Positions 10,398 to 21,005 of a stretch of 64,000 bases of DNA are shown here, in pieces. Within the stretch, counting starts at the first letter, position 1. Every line of letters starts with the position of its first letter. Source of the DNA: Pinus tabuliformis (Eukaryota; Streptophyta; Pinopsida; Pinales; Pinaceae); NCBI GenBank assembly GCA_031772625.1, contig CM062810.1:451918014-451982013 (forward strand), given 5' to 3'. A program made the translations under genes and the position numbers. The notes under the pieces were generated by a model. The model had not been told where the DNA came from. It worked only from the letters and a program-made list of their open reading frames with translations, and made no database searches.

Positions 10398-10844
10398 TGT
10401 TGTAGATCTGATCTAAAAATATATGAGAATACAAATAAACCCAGAAATAATATGATAGAAATAGATAGAAATGATTCACTTTATTAATATCAAACCCTTA
10501 TGGTAGGGAAACACCATACATTCACTCCTTAAGGAATGAGAACACTCCACAAGCCATATGCCTGTTCATACAATAATCCTTGACATTATTCCTTGACTAT
10601 CTCCCATGTGGAGTCTCTCGCCTCTATATAGGCCTCATACATACAATACCATGGATCATTACCATGGTTCCCTCATACCATCAAACTAATACCGTGGGCC
10701 CATTACATTATTATTAACTACTTGTGGTCCCTTACATGACATGGGTTAACCACCTTATTTATTACTATGGCCCGTCCCATTATTACATTATTACCTTGGG
10801 TACCTCCCTTGGTACCCCATATTATCCCCCCTAGGTATATAACA
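10398..10844 (-). repeat. Family A 5' LTR (complete)
   Basis: The LTR is 447 bp, runs TGTTGTAGATC...GGTATATAACA on the plus strand, and shares variants with 2306-2752. It is followed by the AAGAG duplication. Confidence 0.85.
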
Positions 10845-10849
10845 AAGAG
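10845..10849. repeat. Target site duplication, right copy (AAGAG)
   Basis: Matches 2301-2305 exactly. Confidence 0.85.
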
Positions 10850-11275
10850 TCATCCACCAGATCTCATCAGCTTGGAGTTACATGCAGCCATGCCCACCAA
10901 GGTCATTAGTAGCCAAACCAGTGATAGATGAATACAAATTGATCTCGAGTTGGGAGACAATCCTACCTAAATTTAAGGATGTTGTTGGTATCTTTAGTTG
11001 TAGCCTAGGGCCTCATTATATTCAAATTTTTTTGTTGCAGACAAGAGGAATTTTCAAGCTAAGACATTGTGGCTGATAACTCTTATGTATTTTTTGATAT
11101 TTTGATAATAATGAGAATTATTCCCTTGATCCAGAACTGAGTTGCGTTAGCGCGATGAATCTCTTGGGTTAGGGCCCAACCCTAACAACATAGGTTCATC
11201 TTTATCTATATGTATGCTTAGATTACATTCATAGTTAGCTGTTGAAGTGATTATGGTTTTGTTTAATCTCCAAGT
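10850..11275. other. Unassigned DNA between families A and B
   Basis: About 430 bp with no repeat elsewhere in the window and no convincing ORF. Together with 1-2300 it is the DNA into which family A inserted. Confidence 0.4.
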
Positions 11276-12394
11276 TGTTGGCTTAGGGGGTCCTAACCCA
11301 GGTTTAGATTTAGTCGCGATAACCAACAAAACCATACACCATTGTCCCTTTTAGCAACAACTCGCGTAGCATAGGCTACATTCTAACCCGAAGCAGTATT
11401 GGTGGATGCAAGAACCAAGTTTCTACATCTAAAGACTAGTGTGATGTCTTCTAGTGCCTTAGATCTGCCTTAGCACAGATTCATAGACTTATAGGGATCG
11501 TTACTGTAACTAAGTTAAAGCTACCTTTAAACCTTTGTGAAAGTCCACGATCGGTCTTTCCATACCTTAAACAATTGATTCACCTACTTTCGTGCATCAA
11601 AAAGAAACCTTAGATATGAGTTCACCTATATCTACTTAATTTGGTAGAAAACATAAGAGAAATATCTTTAAGCTTCGTAGAAGGGGATAACCATTCATTT
11701 CATATACTATTGAAACATATTCAGTGAATTTGTGTAGTGTTCATTCAATATTTCAGAAAACATATCATTAATCAGCAACATATAAAATTAACAGATGCAA
11801 TGGAAATACTCAGTAATTCTTCAAAAACTGTCTTTATTGATCTTTAGTTCATTGATTACAAACTCTTATTATCCTGTGGACACAGCTGCACAGGTCCACG
11901 CACTTAGTTGTGAACTCTACCCAGGCCTGTTGCGTAGTTAGCTACAGGAGCCTCCCTTTCTCTACCTAAGCACACGAACCATAACCCTCCTGACTTATCT
12001 CTTTTCCAAGACAATAAAAAATATTCAACGTACCCCACTCTCTATCCAAAGTTATCTCTAACACTCACTAAGACTCAACTATTTATAGATTTCCTAATAT
12101 AGTACCATGGCCCCAGGATCATGGGTGAGTCTTCAAAACTGATAAAAAGCAAGGGGCTAAGACCCCTTTGACTCATATCTCTCTACACACTTCGTGTCCA
12201 CATTTCACATAGACTTTTAATATTTTACAAAATTCTTTACGAAAATGACTTGTCCTGACGATGAACCACGTTGGTTGGTTGGAAACGCATCGACCAATGA
12301 AATATCATGTGATTTACGCCAAAAAATCTCTCATAAAAATGACTAAGTTAAATCAATTCTACCATTAGGGATCCCATCCCAATAGGCCCCAACA
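11276..12394 (-). repeat. Family B 3' LTR
   Basis: About 1.1 kb with terminal TGTTGG/CCAACA inverted ends. The inner part (from about 11452) matches 28441-29283, including the run AACAATTGATTCA and the AATTCTTCAAAA segment. The first 100 bp match 25798-25897. Confidence 0.75.
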
Positions 12395-12418
12395 CAAATA
12401 TTGTGACTCACCCTCAAG

Positions 12419-15400
12419 TCACTCAATTGGTTGTTCCACTTTATGGTCGAGTTCATTGAATTCCTTGGTCAATTCCTGAAACTCCACGGTAATCTTTCGT
12501 GGTTCTTGTTGTACCTCTTGGACCACTTTTTTGGTGGTTGGCCCCTCTACTAGTAGTTGCATAGTCCTCTGTGTCTGTTGCATGGCCTTCAACTTATCAT
12601 GAATGTTTTGTGAAAGCTTGTAGGCTTCCTCTATCCAAGGCTGAATCTGGCGTGTTAGCAAGGACTACTTTTTCTCCAACTCGTGGATTTGTATCAACTT
12701 GGCCTTGCCTTCCTGTACATGCGTGAAGCGCTGAGCTGGCGCCAATTTTTGTGTCATGGTACTTATCTCAACATATTGTTGTTGAGCTTCCCTTATCTCT
12801 GTGTTCAACTATTTCAATGTAGGGTCCTCCTACAGTGTATCCCATAGGCCCATCGCCCGAGTGAATAACTATTCATAACCCTGAACTATGACATCTAGTT
12901 GACCGATGGACTCTTTGATAGTTGTGTCTCTTTGTTCCCGAACTTTTGGCGGTGTGGTCGGTTGCAACTTCAACTGCAGCTCAACTATTTGCATTCAAAA
13001 ATCAAAAGTCACCTTATCGATTTTCTCCTTTGATACACGCACTGCAGCAACCAATTTCCTCACTTTGGGTAAGGCCTCTACATCCTCTGGAATATTTAGC
13101 TCAGGCACTGAGTTGCAAACCTGCTCAATTTTTGTCACTGGGTTCTTGTGTTGTGTTTATAATTCCTCCTGTTACTTCAACACGTAAGTTTTTTTGCGAA
13201 AAGATGCTCATTGCTGACTTCAAACTCACCAACGACAATGAGCGTGCACTGTTCTATGATCTTCAACTCATCTAAGACCCCCTGATGCAACGCATGAAGG
13301 GTCTGGAGTAGTAGCGCAGAAAGGTTCAGTCCCATATCCTTCACTATACTGAGCACAATGCGATCCTCGTCAAATTGCACATGGACGGACCCCTCTATAG
13401 AGAAATGACTCAGATATCAAGAGTCTATTCAATCTGTATTGCTATGCCACTTCCCTGTGCCAGGCATTATTGTTCTCCACTCGCCTGTCTGACACCCACT
13501 TGAACCCTATTCGCCTAGATCTGCAAATCACATAGATCCTTCTAGATGCTGCCTAGTGACTTCATGTATTGTTGCTCAAATTTTTGCAACACCTTTGTTG
13601 TTGTGTCCTGTATCTTGTCGCCGATCTCATCAAGATCCTCTACTGTCAGTACCATGGGATCAATATGCGTCTTCTTATTAGTCTTATGCTTCTTCCACTA
13701 TACGCTCATTTTTTCTTATCCATGCTTCCTCAGCATGGAAGGAGTGCTCTGCTCATCACTGTGACATTCTTCTTGCTTTGACAACTCTTTCTCATCAGTA
13801 TGATGAAAAGTAGACTTCTCACTCTCCTCAGCATCCTTGCATTCTTTGTTTGCCTACTCTTTAGCAGTGGTCTCTTCCTCCAGACATGCCTTCTCTACAA
13901 CTTCCTTAGCAGCCTCCTTTTTCTTTTGGTCAGCCAAGTTGCGCATAGCTTTTTGAGCAATGTCATTCCCCTTTTGCACAATAGATATTTCTTTGCCTTT
14001 CCTAGTTCCCACCTCCAACATTGTAGGTGCGCGCCACTCCAGCAGGAAATACCCTACAATTTCTTGCACATCTGTCTCGGACACTAAATAAGGCAACACA
14101 TGCCAAGCTCCTTCTAGGTCCTTTTGCATGCGGATTGAGACATTGTGAAAGTTAGCCTTGAACTCTGCATAGGATGTTACTTTCCTCAAAAAGGTTCAGG
14201 ACAACCTTGGCCACTGATTGATCACCATCCGAAGGTCCATCTTGATTAGGACCTAAAAAATCTTTGTTTCCTTGATGCGTTCCGCGTCCTTCGTAGACCA
14301 GAGCGAGGTGAACCGCGCTGCCTCAGGAAAATAATACTTGTGTGGAGGAAATTGGCTGTCCTCCGGAAACCTGCATGCAACTAATATAATGGGCAAGAGA
14401 GGCCAAGCATGATGAAATGGTTTGATTTATTCTTGGGCTTCTTGACAGTTCTCGACGAACTCTTGGCAGAGATACTTAGACTAATTATACTACACACCCT
14501 TCACGCAATGTGCAGTAAGTGACACTACTAGCGCCAAAACATCATCTACACAACACGTCCTCATAATCTTTCCTACGAGGATCTAGGTAGTGAATTGGAC
14601 TACCTGGTATTGAATTGACATGATAGAGTATCCTCGTGACTTTTTCACAAGACCATACTCCTTCATCTTATCAGCAAGATCCTTTTCCTCTTTTTCCCTC
14701 AAAACTCCTTGGTATGGTCCAGTCCTTTATAGGGTAACTTCATTATCCTATAGATCAACATGTAAGTGATTGGAATAAGTTTCCCCAGCCACAGGATCCA
14801 ATCATGTACTAGTGCAAGGAGTTGTCACACAAAAATTGTATTGATAGGTGAGAGGTGATAATGCGGTTCTAAAAGCATGTTCAACGACGCCGACTGCTCA
14901 ACGTTGCATACCCACTTCACGGGTTCTAACTATGTAACTACAGTTTGATCATAGTATATCTTCGCTATATACTTATGGGTTGCCAGATGCATAAATGTTT
15001 CATGATTTGCTGGACCTCCCAGTCCTCCATTTTCAACAACGGATGTGCGTGAGCTTAGGTCCTTCAAATTTGACCTACTCCGATAACAGGGGAGTGGATA
15101 CCCCAAAGTTTCACAAATTGAGATCCTTGGTCAATTTAGTTTTTCCATTTTGTGGAGGGATGTACTCAGGAAGCATAGAAATAGGCTCGATTCCCTCAGC
15201 ATCCACTTCTTTGACACCTTGGTATTCCTCTTCTTCTAAATTCACCACTTTTTCTGGTTGCTTATCCTTCTTCTCCTTTGGTTGTGCCTTTGTATGTGTC
15301 CTTGGTGACATGCACACTGGAACCAACTTCTTCTATTTTTCTTCATGGCTGATTGCTTTTCTTTCATGGTGAGCTACTTTTATTTTGCCACAATTTGTTT

Positions 15401-15745
15401 AAGCATAGGTGACCTCAGCATGATGGGAACAATAGTCATAGACTCCATACTAGATACTTCACGACGTGGTGCATCAGACACAGCTGCTTCAGAAATGATG
15501 GCTTTGGCGAGGTTAGTAGCAGTCATCTTCTTAATGAATAGCTCATGGGCTACTATATAATAGTTCGCAAACGAGGGGCGCGTCAAAAATTCTTCGCAGA
15601 ACGCCCGATTCGTATGTGTTAGACAACAAAATGCACAAGGAACTCTTAGAATGAAAATTGTTCTTTGTTGGACCAGCATGCATAATTTATAGTGGGATTT
15701 GAATTCAAATCCGACACTCCCTAGAAATTCTAATAATAAATGCAA
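12419..15745 (-). pseudogene. Family B region after integrase: decayed extra ORF(s), function unknown
   Basis: Between integrase and the 3' LTR, minus-strand fragments of one or more proteins remain: 15745-15380, 15326-15111 (MLPEYIPPQNGKTKLTKDL), 14189-13854 (AEFKANFHNVSIRMQKDLEG, LLEWRAPTMLEVG), 13380-13177 and 12661-12419. The last part is rich in Q, E and K with coiled-coil character (QEVQQEPRKITVEFQEL). Charged KE-rich segments near 13860-13980 look similar. Plant gypsy elements sometimes carry an extra 3' ORF (env-like in some Athila relatives). I see no signal peptide or membrane segment that would support an envelope protein. Frameshifts and stops are numerous. Confidence 0.5.
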
Positions 15746-16056
15746 TTTTGGAGACAGATCTTAATAATAACTCCAACGGTCTTTTTCCTACTGGGCTATG
15801 TGACACCATCCTTCATGGTGCAGTGTCCAGAGTGTAGCTTCAACTGGTGCACCCTCATCAATTTTTGTGTAGCCTTCTCATTGCCTTGTCCTCCACATCG
15901 GGTAGTGTAGTTAAGAGTCCCAAACTCCCTTGCAACTGCCTGGAGCACTAATACTATCCTTCCGCCATATAATCATTGCGTAGGATCCCCTGTATAGAGC
16001 TTTAGCATGCTCCCATTCACCCTTGCTGGGAATGGATATCCATTCAACTTCATGAG
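15746..16056 (-). other. Spacer after family B integrase
   Basis: Minus-strand sequence still of family B, just past the integrase C-terminus. No clear ORF is preserved. Confidence 0.35.
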
Positions 16057-17078
16057 CTAAAATGTGCCACCATCTATAATTTTCTTGACAATATATGGTC
16101 CTAATAAATGAATTTGAAATTTACTCGTAAATTTAGTGAACTTACTATCATATAACAACACAAGATCATTTATCTTTAATGTGTGAAGCTTGATATGGAA
16201 ATCATGCCATGATTTTTTGCATTCCTTTGTACTAGTTGGTGGAATCCTGCCAAAACTCACTCTTCCTCTAACTCCATTAGCTGCGCGATCTATTCCTCCA
16301 AAGCCTCGCAATCCACTGTATCTATCAAAGCCGCTATGTGCATGCTAGCCACAATGTACTCCATGGGCATCACCACTTCGACCCCATAGACCGATATGAA
16401 TGGTGTTTGTCCTGTCAGCTTCTTACATGTTGTCCTATAGGCCCATAACACTGTAGGTACATGCACATCCCAGTCATTCCACTGCGCCTTACATACCTTT
16501 TTCAACGCATTCTCTAATATTTCTCTAAGAGCTTTGATAGTCCCATTTGCCTTCAGGTGATATGGTGTACTCTTTTGATGATAGACCTAGAATTCATCTG
16601 TCATCATGCTAATTGTTTCATTCAGAAAGTGCGTTCCCCTACCACTCATCAAAACTTTTGAGCATCCAAACCTTGTTAAGACGTGTTCAAACAAGAATTT
16701 TGTTGTCGTTGCCACTGTACACTCCTTAACCGATTGTGCTTCCACCCATCAGGTCAAATACTTTGTCGCAGTGATAGTGTAGCGTGCACCCATTTTCTTT
16801 CCAGGTGGCTGAATTGGCCCAATAAAGTCAATCACCCATTTTTAAAATTCCTGTAAAGAGACCTGATGATGTATTAGTAATTCGTCCCTCCATGATGGTT
16901 TGCCAGCCCTTTGACATGCAACACACACTTTACAGTATGCTTTGGAATCCTTGTGCAATGTTGGCCACCCTAATCCTATGCACAAAATCTCCTGGGTGGT
17001 TTGTTCCCTCGCATAATGGCCTCCCGCAGCTCCCCTATGAGCTTCAACGAGAATACCATCACACTCAAAATATGGCAC
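16057..17078 (-). pseudogene. Family B integrase
   Basis: Going down the minus strand, the zinc-binding N-terminal domain (17078-16842) shows GGHYAREQTTQEI and CKVCVACQRAGKP. The core follows with VLMSGRGTHFLNE and then VLWAYRTTCKKLTGQTPF (16505-16290). The C-terminal domain (16311-16057) shows DLVLLYDSKFTKF. In the core the second catalytic aspartate, expected in the SDRGTHF motif, is replaced by glycine, and the core contains stops. The order zinc domain, DDE core, C-terminal domain is that of gypsy integrase. It is inactive as read. Confidence 0.8.
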
Positions 17079-17084
17079 ATATCA

Positions 17085-18492
17085 TCACAAGATTTCATCT
17101 TCCCCCATTTTGTACAAATTCCCCACAATGACTGAAAAATTTGTTGTGCAAACCACTAATTCTTCCTTTTGTTGATTTGTATATCCTTTAGGCCCCATTC
17201 CCATAGTTAAGAAGTGAATAATGTCAGCATAATCATCATCAGCTACACCTACTGCAAAGATATGTGCATCTAGCAAGCCTTCCTCCAAATTACTGGGTTC
17301 TTTGCCTATTTGAATTCTTGATAGATGGTCGGGTCTAGCATTCAACCTCCCTGGCTTAATAATCACTTCAAAATTGTACTCCTAAAATAATAACAACCAC
17401 GTGCAAATATTTTCCCCAACAGAGGCTTGTTGACTAGGTAATTTAAGGAAGAATGATCTACATACATCTTAAAATGTCCTCCTAACAGATGATTCCTAAA
17501 TTTTTGCAGTGCGTAGACCATGTGTAACCCCTCAAGCTCTGTTTTTAAATAATTTTTCTCGGCCTTTGATAGTATCCTACTTGTGAAGGCAATAGGATGG
17601 TCTAGTTCTCCTTCGCCTACCTATGTTAGTACTGCACCCAGCGTAATGCAAGAAGCATCTACATGTACATGAAACTCCTTTCTCCAATCAGGAAATACCA
17701 AGATTGGTGCAGTCACCATCTTTTCCTTTAACACATCCAAGCTAAACTCACATTCTTCATCCCAACATAATGTTGCATCCTTCTTATGCAATTTTTCCAT
17801 TGTGCGGTAATTTGAGCATAAGATTTAATGAATTTTTTATAGTATCTTGTGTGTCCCAGCATTGCACGCAGCTGCTTGACATTCCCACAGGCCTCCAAGT
17901 TCATAATCAGTACAATATTTGTAGGGTCCACCATCAATCCTTGCTTACACATGAAATAACCCAGCAAGATCCTAAAAGGAGCACAGAATATACATTTTTT
18001 CAAATTTAGTGCTATCTGTTATTGTCGACATGTAACAAACATAAGGCACAAACTTGCAACATGGTGCTTCACCAAGACAAACATAGTCCAATCATCAAAG
18101 TATACTTCCAGAAAATTGTGAATGAATTCTTTGAACGCTGGTATGACTACAGCAGAAAATATTGTAAGAGAGTTCTTCAACCAAAACGAAATAACAGTGT
18201 AGAAATCAACCCCATTATGTCGCGAAGGTTGTTTTTTTTCTATCCTCTGGGGCATCTTAATTTGATGATACCTATAAAACTCGTCAGTAAAGGAATAGGC
18301 ATCCTGATCTCTGACATTGTCGAACACTTCATCTGTAAATGACGTCAGAAATGGATCATGAACACATGCATCATTAAGCATGCACAGATCTATGCAGATC
18401 TGTATTTCACCCTTTTGTTTCTTCTCTTGGACTACCATCATTCTTACCCAATTATACTCTTCAATAGGTTCTATAATTCCCACCTCCAGCAT
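17085..18492 (-). pseudogene. Family B reverse transcriptase and RNase H
   Basis: The RT starts with IIEPIEEYNWVRMMVVQEK and has CIDLCMLNDACVHDPF and the active-site box YFDDWTMF, a variant of the usual YLDDIMIF (18492-18019). The connection region (18003-17728) has LLGYFMCKQGLMVDPTN and VKQLRAMLGHTRYYKKFIK. RNase H decays through 17700-17370 and ends with KPGRLNARPDHLSRI at the tether to integrase (17366-17085). Several frame changes separate these parts. Confidence 0.8.
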
Positions 18493-18599
18493 TTTATCCA
18501 GCTGTTGGCGAACCTTTCATTAAGGCGATAAGACCTTTGTTTGACAATATTTGCATTCAGCTTCAATGTGATCCTCATAATGCCAAAGTCACCAAGTAT

Positions 18600-19462
18600 G
18601 CCCTTTAAATCTGAAAACTCCTGGGGAAGAGATCCTGGTATTCACGAAGTAATTCAATAACTTTATGTACTGTAGCATCATCCCAATAGTCTCCAATATT
18701 CGAGAACTTCAGTTCTTCTTTAGTGCCAATGTTTACTTGTCTTGTTTTTAAAGGTGTGGAGATGTTTATGTTATCTACTTACGATCTTTATACTTTGTGA
18801 CGACCTTCTGTGTGTAGAATATTTATATTTTTTCGGTCTACCTCCTCCTCTTCATCGATCACATTATAACATTCCAATGTGTGGCATATCTAGGTGCTCC
18901 AATCCAGTTGGGTCCATTCCATATGTTCGTTCAGTGTCGTGAAGATAATTGCTTTAATTTCTTGAAGCACTTCATAGATTCTTACAAATCCGTCCTTGAA
19001 GTTTAAGGTCCATACGAATCCTTCCTTCAATGCAACCCATTCAGCAGTGTCGTGGCAGAGCTCAGTTTCAAGGTACTAGTTCATGGGAATTGTATCCAAG
19101 GTATGACAAAATATATGTAGAAATTCTGGTTGTGGTTCCGTCCCCCATGCCTTAATCCACTTTTCTAGCTGATCGCGCCTATCATCATTCCCATTATACT
19201 TATCAATCACTCTTGTATGAACATTCCCAAATCATAACTTCATCATTTTCCTATAATCTCACCATCTAGCAAAACTATCCTTATGTGTACCCCACCATAA
19301 TGCGGGCATAGTGCGCAGAGCCAAATCCAATTCCTGAAAATGATGGTCTTCAGGGACTTCATGCTCAAATTCATCTAGAAACATATATATGTTAGTCAAA
19401 CCATCATAATAAGGTAACTTTCTTACCTTCGACGAAACACAGTATAGTGACTTCGTCATCAT
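18600..19462 (-). pseudogene. Gag-like domain between protease and RT in family B
   Basis: The segment 19462-19259 reads YYDGLTNIYMFLDEFEHEVP then LALRTMPALWWGTHKDSFA. Downstream in the same direction come AWGTEPQPEFLHIFCHTLDT and an IPMN/YLETELCHDTAEW stretch (to about 18950). The pattern of a small target-binding segment, then AxxWW and a helical tail, is that of a Retrotrans_gag capsid-type domain. It lies after the protease, which is an unusual place. The rest (18600-18900) is a frame-broken linker to RT. Confidence 0.55.
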
Positions 19463-19597
19463 ATTGGATCACAATGTAGATAATTCATGTAAGTGATTTT
19501 TCCAATGCTCTAGTTATTAAACTCAGTCAGAAGTGCAGGAACTCTCCTGGTCCCATGTGATCCATCCATCTATCATTGGATTGAGCCAATCCTAATC

Positions 19598-20332
19598 TCA
19601 CGATGTTATCTTATAGATTTGATCAATCTCATTGTCACTTTCTATGTAATCGCAGACTGGTTCAGTATAGTGTGCCCCTTCCACAGGATCCAGTGGCACT
19701 ATAACCCTTAGCGAATTTCTTTCAAATGAAATTCTCCGCTTCTTCAAATTAATGAACCCATTCATATCAATAGCCCAGTCGATTCCTAGGAGCATGGGGT
19801 AGGGATTACTATCATCAACAATTTTTATAAATTCAAAGTCTGCTAATGCGTCCCATGGGGATGATTTTCTGTTGATTCGCCATTTTGAGCTGAATCAGAG
19901 ACTACTGTAGTGCACTTATCCCCATCCATTCCCATTTTTGTTTAGGTATAACCTTCACATCAGACCCTAGATCTAGAATGACCTGGTCCATTTCATAATC
20001 GCCTATCTGTGATGTTAGCCACATCTCAAGTCCTGTTTGCGCCTTATTATTACCAATATTTCTAATGGTGTACTACTCTGTAGAAGTCTTTTCTTTTTTC
20101 TGCACTTGTCTATTAAGTATTTCAATCATTCCACAACTTTTATATCATTCATTAAATTCACACAGGTCTCCAAAAATGTAGTGAGTATGAAAGGATCAAC
20201 CTCTTGTGTCGCACTAGTCTCTGGTGTCTTGTCCTGGCTTCTTGAGGTGGAGGCCTCAGCGATGCTCTTCTTTTCTTCCATGAATGTTTCCTTAGTGAGA
20301 TTAAGGTCAAAGGTGACTTCCTTCTCAGGGGC
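19598..20332 (-). pseudogene. Family B aspartic protease
   Basis: Minus-strand sequence near 20000 reads DYEMDQVILDLGSDVKVIPK, with DLGS in the active-site position (DSG or DTG in most relatives). MLLGIDWAIDMNGFINLKKR follows (19795 onward) and ends the fold, then an acidic linker. The segment 20332-20040 is the charged region before the protease. It continues the reading of 23717 and beyond once C1 is removed. Confidence 0.65.
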
Positions 20333-20337
20333 TTTGT
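20333..20337. repeat. Target site duplication of C1, left (TTTGT)
   Basis: TTTGT precedes the TG end at 20338 and recurs at 23712-23716, after the CA end at 23711. Confidence 0.9.
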
Positions 20338-20989
20338 TGATCCGGATTTAAACAGGAACGCAATAAATTACAGAGATAACCATAAACATAGAGATGCGAT
20401 AACCATAAAGACAGATATGCAGCGGAAATAATACTTCATTTCATTACTGTAAAATACTGAAATATGCTTACAAATAGAAATAGAAATAACCCAGCTAGGG
20501 CAATGGTAGCTTATCTTTGAGAAGAGATGTGTCGCTACATGCCTCTGAACTGTTCCGAACACTGTTTACAATGAGGCTCGAAGGCCTATTTATTATTGAG
20601 AAACACTGGAAAACCCTTCACATTCCAAAACCTAACCCTAGAAGATGAAACGACAAATTGTGGGCCCCGTTTTTGGGTAAGTTGGTACATCAACTTCCCG
20701 GGGTCGCGAATTGGTTGTACTATCTCCGTTTGACGCGCATGATAGACCGTTGGAAAGATCTCTCCGAGGACTACGACGGAAAAGATGATTTTTAAACAGA
20801 GAAATCAGTAGCGGTGGATTTCCCAAAAAATGTCGTTTAGGGCCTCAAAACGGCTCCGGAAGGTTAGGACCCAAAAAACTGCTAAAAATAGTAAATTGTG
20901 CTATAATTAAGGAAACAGAAAGACTGAAAGAGACGGTTGTGGGGGTCCAAATGGGATAGGTGGGTGGCGACCAACATCCACCTGGATCA
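20338..20989 (-). repeat. C1 3' LTR
   Basis: 652 bp, TGATCCGGATTTAAACAGG to CCACCTGGATCA. Near-identical over most of its length to 23061-23711, indicating a fairly recent insertion compared with family B. Confidence 0.9.
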
Positions 20990-21005
20990 TTCCTCCCCCC
21001 TTAGG
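20990..21005 (-). other. C1 polypurine tract
   Basis: CCTAAGGGGGGAGGAA on the minus strand, directly before the 3' LTR start TGATCC. Confidence 0.85.

Larger units (their letters stand above)
2306..10844 (-). mobile_element. Family A: mosaic Ty3/gypsy element with matching outer LTRs and TSD
   Basis: The outer LTRs (2306-2752 and 10398-10844, 447 bp each) share variants that the inner copies lack, such as GATCTGATCTAAAAATATAT at the start and TTAATATCAAACCC further in. Both are flanked by AAGAG. By strand, the 5' LTR is on the right, with an initiator-Met primer site at 10384-10395. The interior is not a normal gag-pol. It holds a compact gag-protease unit (2753-5041, minus), a plus-strand gag-protease-RT start (about 5042-7611), several LTR and leader pieces in both directions, and a second protease remnant (8721-9737, minus). 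Several junctions sit on short shared sequences. No RT core or integrase remains, so the copy is defective. Confidence 0.75.

Noticed and set aside
10011-10479. Small ORFs in family A LTRs (also near 2178, 4517, 7643 and 7931)
   Set aside because: They recur only as part of the LTR sequence, in either strand, end at LTR junctions and have no domain.
2306-10844. CRISPR-like or satellite array from the repeated LTR pieces
   Set aside because: Repeat units are hundreds of bases, in both orientations, with LTR ends and primer sites.
2190-11040. Splice-acceptor-like TTGCAG at 2195 and 11035 suggesting an intron of a host gene around family A
   Set aside because: Short motif expected by chance; no exon-like coding sequence or matching donor seen.
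12419-15745. Envelope-like gene in family B
   Set aside because: No signal peptide, transmembrane segment or cysteine pattern visible in the fragments; coiled-coil and charged sequence only.
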